Shown one piece after another: positions 5,893-13,839 of a DNA stretch of 13,839 nucleotides. The notes below the pieces were generated by a model that ran no database searches, was not told the origin of the DNA, and saw only the letters and a program-made list of their open reading frames with translations. Every line of letters begins with the position of its first letter. Positions within the stretch are counted from its first letter, which is position 1. Made by a program: the position numbers and the translations under genes. Source of the stretch: Oribacterium sp. GTDB taxonomy: Bacteria > Bacillota_A > Clostridia > Lachnospirales > Lachnospiraceae. The stretch is from positions 1-13,839 of the forward strand of contig JAGAXP010000183.1 in NCBI GenBank assembly GCA_017940955.1, read 5' to 3'.

Positions 5893-8484
5893 TTACTGAT
5901 TTGCAGCTTTAACCGTTTTATCTGATGCTTCGGTAGTTGTACCGGTGGTTTTTGCCTTAGGCTTTTTGGCTGTAGCTTTAGCCGTTTTGGCAGCAGTTTT
6001 TTTCACTACTGCTTTTTTGGCTGGCTCTGCGGCTTTATTCTGACCTCCGAATTTAAGCGCATTTCCTTCCTTGTCCACGGTTATCTTTACAGTGGAGTTT
6101 TCGGGAATGTTTCCATCCAGGATCTCTTCCGCCAGCTTGTCCTCAAGTTCTGTCTGTATAGTCCTTCTCAGAGGTCTTGCACCGAATTTAGGGTTGAAGC
6201 CCTTTTCGATGAGCCATTCCTTGGACTTTGTATCAAGGCTGATCTTGATGTTCATCTGCGAGCTTGCACGGTTGATGACGTCTCTCATCATGATGGACAG
6301 GATATCCTTCATGTTTTCCTTTGTGATCTGATGGAAAACGATTACCTCGTCAATTCTGTTAAGGAATTCCGGCTTAAAGAGACGGTGAACCTCGTCCATT
6401 ACACGGCTCTGCATAAACTGGTAATCCTTTTCCTGAGATCCGTCACCGGTATCGAATCCGAGACGTTTTGGGCTCACTATCTGCTCGGCTCCTGCATTGG
6501 AAGTCATGATAATGATGGTATTCTTGAAGGAAACCTTTCGTCCCTGAGCATCGGTTATATGACCGTCATCCAGCACCTGTAGAAGGATGTTGAGAACGTC
6601 CGGATGAGCCTTCTCGATCTCATCGAAAAGGATGACAGAATACGGATTGCGTCTCACCTTTTCACTGAGCTGGCCGCCTTCGTCATAGCCCACATATCCC
6701 GGAGGTGAACCGATCATCTTTGAGACGCTGTACTTTTCCATGTATTCGGACATGTCAACCCTGATCAGGTTATTCTCGGAACCGAACATGGCTTCTGCCA
6801 ATGCCTTCGAAAGCTCAGTCTTACCTACACCTGTAGGTCCCAGGAACATGAAGGAACCGATAGGACGCTTTGGATCCTTAAGACCTACGCGGCCTCTTTT
6901 GATCGCTTTTGCAACAGCGGAAACAGCCTCTGTCTGTCCCACAACCCTCTTGTGAAGAGTGTCCTCAAGACGCATAAGCTTCTCTGTTTCGCCCTCTGTA
7001 AGCTTCTGAACAGGAATCTTTGTCCACTCGGAGACAACATTGGCAATGTCGGTTTCCGTAACGTGAAGAACATTATCTTCCTTGGACTTCTGCCATTTTT
7101 CTATTTCCTTATCAAGTTTAAGCTTTTTCTGCTCCTGCTTTTTCTTTATCTCGGAAGCGCCTTCAAAATCCTCCTCACGGATGCACTGTTCCTTATCGTT
7201 CTCCAGGTCGTCTATCTGCATACGCAGCTTCTTGATAGCCTGGGGCTCTCCGGAGGCGGTTATACGTATCTTTGAAGCGGCTTCATCAACGAGGTCGATG
7301 GCCTTGTCGGGAAGATATCTGTCATTGATATAACGTTCGGACAAAGATACAGCGGCCTTTAATGCCTCATCATCTATGACCACATGATGGTGTTCCTCAT
7401 ACTTTGGAGCTATGCCCTTAAGGATATCATAGGTCTCGTCCTCTGAAGGTTCATCCACTGTTACCGGCTGGAAACGACGTTCAAGAGCCGCATCCTTTTC
7501 TATATGCTTTCGGTATTCGTCCAGAGTTGTTGCACCGATGATCTGGAGCTCTCCACGGGCCAGAGCCGGTTTAAGTATATTGGCGGCATCCAATGCTCCT
7601 TCCGCACCGCCTGCGCCTATGATAGTATGTATCTCATCGATAAACAAAAGAACATTACCGTCATTTCTTGCTTCGGCAATAACACGCTTTATACGTTCTT
7701 CAAATTCGCCTCTGTATTTGGAACCTGCCACCATGCCTGAGATATCCAGGGTGACAAGTCGTTTGTTCTGAATGGTTTCGGGAACATCTCCCGAATAGAT
7801 TCTCTGGGCCAGACCTTCCACAACGGCGGTCTTTCCGACTCCGGGTTCTCCGATAAGACAAGGATTGTTTTTGGTTCTCCTTGACAGTATCTGGATGACT
7901 CTCATGATCTCAGAGCTTCTTCCGATAACCGGATCCAGCTTTCCGTTAGCTGCCATATCGGTAAGGTCTCTGGAATACTGGTCCAGGGTTGGAGTGTCGG
8001 AACGCTTGGGCTGCTGTGACTGACGTGGCGCCCGTTCATCGGTTGCCGGATCCTGATTGATGACAGCCATAAGCTGCTGATAGATACGCTGGGCATTGCC
8101 TCCCAGTGTGGCAATGATCCTGGAGGCAACACAGCCTGTATCCTTAAGGAGCGCAACAAGTATATGTTCTGTTCCGACAAGCCTTGAGCCTGCACGCATC
8201 GACTCCTGCATGGAGTTCTCCATTATTTTCTTGGCTGAAGGTGTATAACCTGCCCTGTCAGTAACGGCAACATTGCTGTCCGGTGAGATGAATTTGGAGA
8301 TCATTTCGCGGATTCTGTCTTCGTTGATGCCGTTTTGCTGGAGAACCTTGGAGGCCACAGAAGTGCCTTCACGTCTCAGTCCCAGGAGGATATGTTCTGT
8401 GCCTATGTAATTGTGCCTAAGCTCCTCTGCCGCCTCTATGGCAAGCTGTAAGGAACGCTGAGCCTGAATAGTAAATTGATTCAT
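5893..8484 (-). CDS. clpC: ATP-dependent Clp protease ATP-binding subunit ClpC
   Basis: ClpC is an Hsp100 hexameric unfoldase that feeds substrates to ClpP in cytoplasmic protein quality control. The domain order is clear: two Clp-N repeats (1-140), AAA+ D1 with Walker A GEPGVGKT (212-219) and Walker B VLLFIDE (278-284), a UVR linker (about 417-455) of the adaptor-binding type, and AAA+ D2 with GPTGVGKT (549-556) and VILFDE (617-622). The ClpP-docking tripeptide LGF is at 675-677, followed by the D2 C-terminal domain (about 715-805). At 863 aa it exceeds the usual 810-820 because of a Lys/Ala/Thr-rich tail (about 812-863, with VVKKTAAKTAKATAKKPKAK). GGTGG lies 6 nt before ATG. The gene has its own SigA promoter. 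The ctsR-mcsA-mcsB genes that often precede clpC are absent; an envelope operon is upstream instead. Confidence 0.97.
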   Translation of the reverse strand: MNQFTIQAQRSLQLAIEAAEELRHNYIGTEHILLGLRREGTSVASKVLQQNGINEDRIREMISKFISPDSNVAVTDRAGYTPSAKKIMENSMQESMRAGSRLVGTEHILVALLKDTGCVASRIIATLGGNAQRIYQQLMAVINQDPATDERAPRQSQQPKRSDTPTLDQYSRDLTDMAANGKLDPVIGRSSEIMRVIQILSRRTKNNPCLIGEPGVGKTAVVEGLAQRIYSGDVPETIQNKRLVTLDISGMVAGSKYRGEFEERIKRVIAEARNDGNVLLFIDEIHTIIGAGGAEGALDAANILKPALARGELQIIGATTLDEYRKHIEKDAALERRFQPVTVDEPSEDETYDILKGIAPKYEEHHHVVIDDEALKAAVSLSERYINDRYLPDKAIDLVDEAASKIRITASGEPQAIKKLRMQIDDLENDKEQCIREEDFEGASEIKKKQEQKKLKLDKEIEKWQKSKEDNVLHVTETDIANVVSEWTKIPVQKLTEGETEKLMRLEDTLHKRVVGQTEAVSAVAKAIKRGRVGLKDPKRPIGSFMFLGPTGVGKTELSKALAEAMFGSENNLIRVDMSEYMEKYSVSKMIGSPPGYVGYDEGGQLSEKVRRNPYSVILFDEIEKAHPDVLNILLQVLDDGHITDAQGRKVSFKNTIIIMTSNAGAEQIVSPKRLGFDTGDGSQEKDYQFMQSRVMDEVHRLFKPEFLNRIDEVIVFHQITKENMKDILSIMMRDVINRASSQMNIKISLDTKSKEWLIEKGFNPKFGARPLRRTIQTELEDKLAEEILDGNIPENSTVKITVDKEGNALKFGGQNKAAEPAKKAVVKKTAAKTAKATAKKPKAKTTGTTTEASDKTVKAANQ

Positions 8485-8508
8485 GTTTTACCACCTTTCA
8501 TAAAGAAT

Positions 8509-8537
8509 ATTCTAGAACATTTGTAGGAGTTAATCAA
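8509..8537 (-). promoter_or_regulatory. SigA-type promoter of clpC
   Basis: TTGATT (8537-8532), a 17-bp spacer and TAGAAT (8514-8509) are read on the minus strand, about 25 nt upstream of the start codon. I see no tandem GGTCAAA of the CtsR type and no CIRCE inverted repeat near it. Confidence 0.75.
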
Positions 8538-8570
8538 CTTGCTGTAGATTTTGTTGCGGGAAATTTTTGC

Positions 8571-8601
8571 AAAAAAACAGACGTCATTTAGGTGACGTCT
8601 G
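8571..8601 (-). terminator. Terminator of the envelope operon
   Basis: CAGACGTCA (8578-8586) and TGACGTCTG (8593-8601) form a perfect 9-bp stem with a 6-nt loop, followed by seven T on the minus strand (8577-8571). Confidence 0.95.
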
Positions 8602-8615
8602 CTTCTTATTAGTTT

Positions 8616-10250
8616 TTATAGATCCTCGATATCAAGTCCGCTGTCAGAGGAAGATGTTTCATTTGCTTCAGAAGCATCGGCTGAAGCAGTCTTTGGATTC
8701 TTCAGGTTGGATTTCTTCCATTCCTTATTGAAGTCAAAGGCTCTTGTTGCTCCCATATCCTCATTTGGGACAGAGCTTTTACTTTCTGCCGGTGTGTCAT
8801 CTTCTTCATCAAGGTCTTCAAGATCAAGTCCGGAGTTTGCTGCAACCTGGGACGGACTCTCTGCCTTAATATAGTCTGCCTGTTCATCCTTTGTTATGAT
8901 CCTTGTCATCTCAAGCTCCGGATCCAATGAATCTTCAGCCGAAACGGAATCGGTAGAACGACTGAGTCTGTTAAAGGCAATAGTCTCATCTGAAGGTACT
9001 GAATCATCGGATGATCCGGCCCCGGAATCTTTCTGATCCCTCAGGCTGCGAAGTGAGCCATTCTGCGGCATGTGCCTTCTCTGTGTGAGCACAACGATCA
9101 TAAAGATCAGAAGGATAATGACTATTCCGCCGAGTACACATGCAAGTATGAACATGCTGTTATACTGACCTACAAGTCTGTCATATCTCTCAACTACTTC
9201 CGGATACTTTTCTGCGCTTGTCTTAATGTCTTCAGCGACAGGATCCTCAAAATATCTCTGGAGAGTCTTCTCCTGAAGATCGTATCTGTAGAAGTTCAGT
9301 TCACCGGCATCATTCATACCGTAAACGATGCAATACTGGTGGTCTGAGTCATGCTTCCATACCCAGCCCTTAACCTGATGACCGTCTATATCAATGGTAC
9401 TTTCTGCAAAGCCCTCAGGTACCACAACATTCGAACCCGGGTTCATGATGGTAATGGTCTTTTCCTTGGAGCTGAGTTTTACACCTTCATTCACGGTTTC
9501 TGTAGGAACACCGACCTGTGCGGCATCGCCCGCAGTCGGACCACCTTCCTGTTTGGTTACCTTGATGTTGTAGGTTGCCTGGGTGGTTCCATCCGCAGCA
9601 GTTACTGTGATGGCAACATTGTTCTCACCCATATTAAGCTGTTCGTTTCCGGTAACGGCTACTGTTGCGCCGGAATCAGCAGTGACAGCATTGATGGCAA
9701 GAGTATCTACACTTGTACCGACGATAACAGAATACTCGGTTACATTATTTGCAAACTCAGGTGTCAGGGTTCCCGGTGATACCACGAGGGAACCGAGTAT
9801 GGCATTGTTGGAAGCAGCGGCTGCAGATGAAATGGTGACATTTGAGGAACCCTGATGGGTTATCTCGGCTATAGACTCATCTGTGTCATAAACTTCAAAG
9901 TTTGAAATGCTGATCTTCGCATTTCCTGATGCAAGAGTATTGAATTTAAGGTTGTACTCAAGGGTTCCGGTTTCAGCACCATTGGTGGCACCATTGACGC
10001 GAATGGTTCCGGCTCCGCCCTCTGCGTCTGTTCCGCTTATGAATTCGAGAAGACTTGAATCGTAGCCAAGGGTGATGTCAGAACGTGACAAGGCTCCGTC
10101 AGAGCTTGAAACCTTCATGGTGACATTGACTTCGGAACCTACTGTGACGGTGGGGTCTGAAAAGGATATGGATGCTGTGGCAGCCAATGCCTGCATTGAC
10201 AAAAATACTGATATGGCAGCTGTTGTCAGAAAATATTTAAAATGTCTCAT
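8616..10250 (-). CDS. Membrane-anchored cohesin and cadherin-like domain protein with cytoplasmic tail
   Basis: The 544-aa product has a signal peptide (1-23, ending ALA). A cohesin-like domain covers about 24-142, with VTVGSEVNVTM near 35-45 and LGYDSSLLEF at 61-70 typical of the fold. A cadherin-like beta-sandwich domain spans 150-233, and a further extracellular segment (about 255-340) has no recognised domain. One transmembrane helix (about 366-388) follows, with the basic TQRRH after it, then an acidic, low-complexity cytoplasmic tail of about 155 residues. The tail repeats SGLD(L/I)EDL at 473-480 and at the extreme C-terminus. It also has three Thr motifs: DETIAF (421), EMTRII (447) and GATRAF (500). 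Cohesins normally bind dockerins, but no dockerin is visible in the partner gene. AGAGG lies 5 nt before ATG. It is the second gene of an operon, 39 nt after the hydrolase. Its role may be envelope adhesion or scaffolding linked to the cytoplasm, which is inference. Confidence 0.82.
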   Translation of the reverse strand: MRHFKYFLTTAAISVFLSMQALAATASISFSDPTVTVGSEVNVTMKVSSSDGALSRSDITLGYDSSLLEFISGTDAEGGAGTIRVNGATNGAETGTLEYNLKFNTLASGNAKISISNFEVYDTDESIAEITHQGSSNVTISSAAAASNNAILGSLVVSPGTLTPEFANNVTEYSVIVGTSVDTLAINAVTADSGATVAVTGNEQLNMGENNVAITVTAADGTTQATYNIKVTKQEGGPTAGDAAQVGVPTETVNEGVKLSSKEKTITIMNPGSNVVVPEGFAESTIDIDGHQVKGWVWKHDSDHQYCIVYGMNDAGELNFYRYDLQEKTLQRYFEDPVAEDIKTSAEKYPEVVERYDRLVGQYNSMFILACVLGGIVIILLIFMIVVLTQRRHMPQNGSLRSLRDQKDSGAGSSDDSVPSDETIAFNRLSRSTDSVSAEDSLDPELEMTRIITKDEQADYIKAESPSQVAANSGLDLEDLDEEDDTPAESKSSVPNEDMGATRAFDFNKEWKKSNLKNPKTASADASEANETSSSDSGLDIEDL

Positions 10251-10289
10251 GAATACCTCTTTGTTATTTTCATACTTAACTTTATCATT

Positions 10290-12515
10290 TTACATCGGAC
10301 CGACGCCAACTTCAACCATATTAGTGGATGAGCTGTTGACTGCTGTTTCTGAGACTACAGCCTGAACTGAAGTATTTCCATATACAGAGGAAACATCAAC
10401 AGTTATGGGTCCGGTTGTGCTGCCAAGTGTCGGATAGGCATTTCCCGGTACCTGAACATTTGAATACGAATCCTGCGGCATATATGTCTGATATGCACTC
10501 GTCTGACCGCCTGCGGACTTGTTAATGGTGATCTGGTAGTTACGCTGGTCTCCGTTTTCTGCTGTTACCGGAACATTAACCATGGTGGAAGCCTGATCCA
10601 GTACAATCTGTCCGGTTCCGGAGATTGTTGCGCCTGAATGAATTGCTGCGGCGGAAACATTAACCGCTGTGACTGAAGGATCGACAACAAGTGTATATGA
10701 AGCAGTATCCATATTGAAGCCCGGAGTCAGAGTGAAACCATCCACTGAAAGGGAAGCCAGCTTGTTGTTTGGATTTCCGTCCTTTGTGGGCATAGGGCAT
10801 GCGGTTTCAGGCATATTGGTATATACCGGAATGTAAAATGTTATTGCATCCTGACGCATTGTTTCATTATAAGCCTTGCTGAGATTCTTCCCTTCTTCCG
10901 CTGCGCCTTGCGTGTTTGTCATGTACTGGTGTTTGTAAATGTTGGAGCCCTGAACATTGAATCTCTTAAGGTACAGTGTGTTCTGTCCTGCGTTCAGATA
11001 GTTGCCTGCATAGAACATGGCACCGCCGATTATCGCTCTTTCGGGAGTATTCCAGGGGCGATTATAGCTTCCGGACTGGGATGCGTACCAGAGCCCTCTC
11101 TCTACTGCGGTCATGCCGCCAGTTGCATAGGCACCGACGTTGAAATAGTTATAGTAGCCGCTCGCTCCGGAGATGGATCCGCTGGTTCCCTTACTGCCCT
11201 GCTCCTGTATGATCATGGATGCAAGAACATAAGGACTTATCTGAGCCTGCTCGGCAGCTTCCATAATGATATCTGAGTATGTTACCGTAACCTGACCTGT
11301 GTAAGCACCGGTAATGTTTCCGGTTCCTGCAGGATTGGCAGCTACTTCAGCTGTAACGGCACCGCCGGGTGCTGCATAGACTGAGATTCCATCTGTGACG
11401 GTGGTGCTGTCGGAAGTGCTGTCCGCTGATGATGTAACAGCCCCTCCGTCTGTAATGTTTATGACAGTTCCGTCCGAGGACTCTGAGGAATTTGAAGCTG
11501 CCGTTGATTCGGAAACTGCTGATCCGGTGTCTGCCGCTTTTGTTTCGGTCGTACTTCCCGGTGCTTCGTATCCGATCAATACTTCGTCTGCGCTGAGTCC
11601 CGAATTAACAAGATCAAGAACGGAACCCACTTCTATCGTAACCGGAGATGCTCCATCTGAAGCTCCGGAAACGGGATTTGCTGTCCCCGTCATACCGGTA
11701 TAGCCCATTGACTGAAGAGCTTGCTGATAAAGAGGGCTTGATGAATCTATGGTGACACTTCCTTCCAGGAAGGTGCCCTTAACCATGGACTTTAATCTGT
11801 CCAGAGTCTGAACAGAAGGATCAAACTCATGGGCTGTGAACTGGAATATATAGGAATCATCAAGGAAATTTCTCGGATCCATGTAATACTCGACAATTTC
11901 TTTTGATGCGGCTACCCAGGTGGCACCATCGAATCCGGGCCAGCTGGAGGTGGTCCAGTCAAATTTTCCGGGTTCTGTAGATTTCCATGAGGATTTTGAA
12001 CCTTTATCGATAAGGCTTGAGGTTCCCTGAAGTTCTGCCTGTACGGCTGCAGACCAGTCAAGCCCGGTATTCATAGTTTTAAAAACCCAGTTTGGGTACT
12101 GTGTATGTAGCTGTCGAAGCCCCGGTTTGTAGGATTCGGGGAAACCCTGCTGTGACAGAGCAGCTTCGAAATTTCCGTCATTGGTATAGGATACCTGTGC
12201 CTGAACAAAATCTGAACGAACATATCCTGTGCCACCTGAAAAGGAAATTTGACACCAGGTATTCCCGTCACTTCCGGTAGTTTGTCCGATAACGGAAACC
12301 TGAGTGTTGTTCCCGAGGGAGGTAACTACTGCTCCATCTGTTCCGGCAGTGGAGCGAACATTGACGTTGGTGCCTCTTATGACTGCAAGCTGTTCTGCAT
12401 GAGATATCATGGAACCGTCTTTTATCAGTGCTTCAGGCACGGATACAAACAGTCCCAATATGGATAAAAGCGCAGCGGCTTTTCTTAATGTCTTTTTCAC
12501 TTTGATTTTTTTCAT
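10290..12515 (-). CDS. Secreted SH3b / glucosaminidase-type cell-wall hydrolase with cadherin-like domain
   Basis: The ATG at 12515 is chosen because GGGGAG (12525-12530) lies 9 nt upstream and the product then begins with a proper signal peptide (MKKIKVKKTL, hydrophobic core, cut near SHA at 38-40). An upstream in-frame ATG at 12551 has no RBS at proper spacing. The 741-aa product holds an SH3b domain (about 42-105, with NVNVRSTAG) and a Trp/Tyr-rich conserved segment (about 125-260). A Ser/Thr/Ala-rich linker (about 315-400) precedes a glucosaminidase-like catalytic domain (about 412-560), where E438 in IIQEQG is the candidate acid and YNYFNVGAY and AMFYAGNYL are typical. A cadherin-like beta-sandwich domain (586-666) and a polar C-terminal extension follow. 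It probably cleaves peptidoglycan glycan strands during growth or separation, outside the membrane. It is cotranscribed with the cohesin gene, which carries the same cadherin-like module. Confidence 0.88.
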   Translation of the reverse strand: MKKIKVKKTLRKAAALLSILGLFVSVPEALIKDGSMISHAEQLAVIRGTNVNVRSTAGTDGAVVTSLGNNTQVSVIGQTTGSDGNTWCQISFSGGTGYVRSDFVQAQVSYTNDGNFEAALSQQGFPESYKPGLRQLHTQYPNWVFKTMNTGLDWSAAVQAELQGTSSLIDKGSKSSWKSTEPGKFDWTTSSWPGFDGATWVAASKEIVEYYMDPRNFLDDSYIFQFTAHEFDPSVQTLDRLKSMVKGTFLEGSVTIDSSSPLYQQALQSMGYTGMTGTANPVSGASDGASPVTIEVGSVLDLVNSGLSADEVLIGYEAPGSTTETKAADTGSAVSESTAASNSSESSDGTVINITDGGAVTSSADSTSDSTTVTDGISVYAAPGGAVTAEVAANPAGTGNITGAYTGQVTVTYSDIIMEAAEQAQISPYVLASMIIQEQGSKGTSGSISGASGYYNYFNVGAYATGGMTAVERGLWYASQSGSYNRPWNTPERAIIGGAMFYAGNYLNAGQNTLYLKRFNVQGSNIYKHQYMTNTQGAAEEGKNLSKAYNETMRQDAITFYIPVYTNMPETACPMPTKDGNPNNKLASLSVDGFTLTPGFNMDTASYTLVVDPSVTAVNVSAAAIHSGATISGTGQIVLDQASTMVNVPVTAENGDQRNYQITINKSAGGQTSAYQTYMPQDSYSNVQVPGNAYPTLGSTTGPITVDVSSVYGNTSVQAVVSETAVNSSSTNMVEVGVGPM

Positions 12516-12720
12516 TAAATCTGACTCCCCAATTTGCAAAAATTGACTCATTTAAATCATAAAAGTTAGCTCCTGGAATCGCAACGGAAATCCAAATTAT
12601 TCAGATAACCGACAAGGTTTTGTAATGAATGGGAGCAGGTTCTTATAACTGATATGATAATGTATTTGGGAATAAGGTTAATGAGCGGAAAATTACCTGA
12701 AATCGGGAACATGAAAAAGC
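12516..12720 (-). other. Intergenic leader upstream of the hydrolase operon
   Basis: This stretch of about 200 nt must hold the operon promoter. TATAAG (on the minus strand near 12648) and several AT-rich -10-like sites are present, but none has a good -35, so I do not assign one. A small perfect hairpin, CAATTT-GCAA-AAATTG (12530-12545), abuts the RBS. I looked for cyclic-dinucleotide riboswitch signatures and found none convincing. Confidence 0.3.
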
Positions 12721-12756
12721 TTAAAGGCGGTGCCGGAAATCCGGCACCGCCTTTAA
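12721..12756 (-). terminator. Terminator of the carboxyltransferase gene
   Basis: TTAAAGGCGGTGCCGG (12721-12736) and its exact complement (12741-12756) form a 16-bp stem with a 4-nt loop. On the minus strand the stem is followed by GCTTTTTC. It ends 20 nt past the stop codon region. Confidence 0.92.
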
Positions 12757-12776
12757 AAAGGATAAATCAGTCTCTA

Positions 12777-13839
12777 TTAAACTGGATACGCCTTATTGGC
12801 TTTGTCAGCTGCAGTTGCAGCTACACCTGTACGCTGTGCATTTCTGTACTCGAAGAAATCCTTAGCTACAGCAGGGAACAGAGCGTATGAAAGAACATCT
12901 TCCTTGGTAGGATTCTCAACATACTGCTTTGTTTCCTCGGTATACTTCTCCATCTGAGGTTCGATATGATCTGCAGGACGGTCTGTCATCTGAGCTTCGC
13001 CCTTAAGGATCTTCTTAACAACCTCAGGGTCCATAGGCTTAACTGTACGTCCGAACTCTCCGGCTACAAGCTTATGTGACTCCTTAGGAACCATCTTGTA
13101 TCTCTCACCCATGAGAACGTTCATAACAGCCTGGGTTCCAACGATCTGTGAAGAAGGTGTAACGAGAGGTGGCTCACCAAAGTCCTTACGAACTCTTGGA
13201 ACTTCCTCAAGAACCTCTGTAAGCTGATCGTCCTTGCCTGCCTGGTGAAGCTGTGAGATAAGGTTACTGAGCATACCGCCCGGTACCTGATATCTGAGGG
13301 TATTAACATTTACACCGAGTACCTTTGTTGAAAGAAGACCTGACTTCAGGCACTCCTCACGATATGGCTCGAAATAGTTGGAAACATCGATGAGCTTGTT
13401 AACATCAAGACCTGTATCATACTCTGTTCCTTCAAAAGCCTTAACCATAACGTCTGTTGAAGGCTGTGATGTACCGAGAGCAAAAGGTGTAGATGCTGTA
13501 TCGATGATGTCAGCACCTGCTTCAACGCACTTAAGGTAAGTCATTGATGCCATACCTGATGTGTAGTGTGTGTGGATCTCGATAGGAAGCTTGGTTCCTC
13601 TCTTAAGAGCCTTGACAAGATCATAACCTGCCTGTGGAAGAAGAAGTCCGGCCATATCCTTGATACAAAGGGAATCTGCACCAAGACTCTCAACGTCGTT
13701 TGCAAGCTTCTCCCAGTAATCAAGAGTATATGCATCACCGAGAGTATAGCAAAGAGCGATCTGAGCATGACCACCCTCTCTCTTTGTAGCCTTTACAGCT
13801 GTCTCAAGGTTACGGATATCGTTAAGACAGTCAAAGATA
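12777..13839 (-). CDS. oadA: Oxaloacetate decarboxylase alpha / pyruvate carboxylase B-type carboxyltransferase (5' end beyond window)
   Basis: The frame stays open to the right edge (first full codon at 13838), giving about 353 visible residues; the N-terminal part lies outside. An internal Met at 13655 is not the real start, because typical family sequence (IFDCLNDIRNLE, then DSLCIKDMAG) continues upstream of it. The enzyme transfers carboxyl groups between oxaloacetate/pyruvate and biotin in a TIM barrel. The Lys of IKDMAG (carbamylated in the family) and the metal-binding HTH pair (visible residues 89-91) are seen. The C-terminal carboxyltransferase extension follows, including a conserved PGGMLSN. 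The protein ends near AAATAADKANKAYPV with no biotinyl AMKM domain, so biotin must be on a separate carrier protein. The partners (membrane decarboxylase or biotin carboxylase) would tell which complex it serves; they are not in the window. Confidence 0.93.
   Translation of the reverse strand, partial: IFDCLNDIRNLETAVKATKREGGHAQIALCYTLGDAYTLDYWEKLANDVESLGADSLCIKDMAGLLLPQAGYDLVKALKRGTKLPIEIHTHYTSGMASMTYLKCVEAGADIIDTASTPFALGTSQPSTDVMVKAFEGTEYDTGLDVNKLIDVSNYFEPYREECLKSGLLSTKVLGVNVNTLRYQVPGGMLSNLISQLHQAGKDDQLTEVLEEVPRVRKDFGEPPLVTPSSQIVGTQAVMNVLMGERYKMVPKESHKLVAGEFGRTVKPMDPEVVKKILKGEAQMTDRPADHIEPQMEKYTEETKQYVENPTKEDVLSYALFPAVAKDFFEYRNAQRTGVAATAADKANKAYPV

Noticed and set aside
9351..9779. Plus-strand ORF of 142 codons
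   Set aside because: It is fully antisense to the cadherin-like region of the cohesin gene and has no recognisable domain or RBS; a shadow of biased codon use.
12516..12551. Upstream in-frame ATG of the hydrolase at 12551
   Set aside because: The AGGAG upstream is too far from it and the extra 12 residues would precede the signal peptide. The ATG at 12515 has GGGGAG at 9 nt.
12556..12720. Possible cyclic-dinucleotide riboswitch upstream of the wall hydrolase operon
   Set aside because: Such switches often precede wall hydrolases, but I could not match the conserved core elements of either c-di-AMP or c-di-GMP classes.
13541..13774. Minus-strand ORF of 77 codons at the right end
   Set aside because: It overlaps the carboxyltransferase reading frame, which continues with clear family sequence to the window edge.

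Overview
The window looks like a chromosomal segment of an anaerobic Clostridia bacterium, most likely Lachnospiraceae. The assignment rests on strong AGGAGG-type ribosome binding sites, a Bacillota-type tRNA-Trp, a ClpC with a UVR linker, a carboxyltransferase subunit of the oxaloacetate decarboxylase type without a biotinyl domain, and secreted proteins with cadherin-like beta-sandwich and cohesin domains. Every gene I can support lies on the minus strand, so the biological order runs from high to low coordinates.

Right to left: (1) a carboxyltransferase/oxaloacetate decarboxylase alpha gene, cut by the right edge, ends at 12777 and is followed by a near-perfect terminator. (2) A two-gene envelope operon (12515-8616) encodes a secreted SH3b plus glucosaminidase-type wall hydrolase and a membrane-anchored cohesin protein. 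Both carry one cadherin-like domain, and a strong terminator follows. (3) A well-formed promoter drives clpC, followed by radA. A two-tier palindromic repeat lies between them, and a direct-repeat-flanked hairpin that can act as a terminator follows radA. (4) tRNA-Trp(CCA) has its own consensus promoter and terminator.

Left of tRNA-Trp the DNA becomes visibly more A+T-rich and accessory in character. It starts with a tandem 12-bp repeat that copies the tRNA-Trp anticodon-loop sequence, a candidate att scar. A cluster of hairpins and terminators follows, then a single-protein MmeI-like (type IIL/IIG) restriction-modification enzyme behind a palindrome that covers its promoter region. After the enzyme gene come a 26-codon membrane microprotein gene with an excellent Shine-Dalgarno sequence, a terminator, and a 121-aa protein of unknown function. 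The left edge holds a -10 box and RBS for a gene that would start just outside.

The right two thirds are conserved housekeeping and envelope functions. The left third reads as a defence island at a tRNA gene. The most interesting unexplained items are the microprotein attached to the restriction enzyme, the operator-like palindrome, the tRNA-derived repeat, and the cytoplasmic tail motifs of the cohesin protein.
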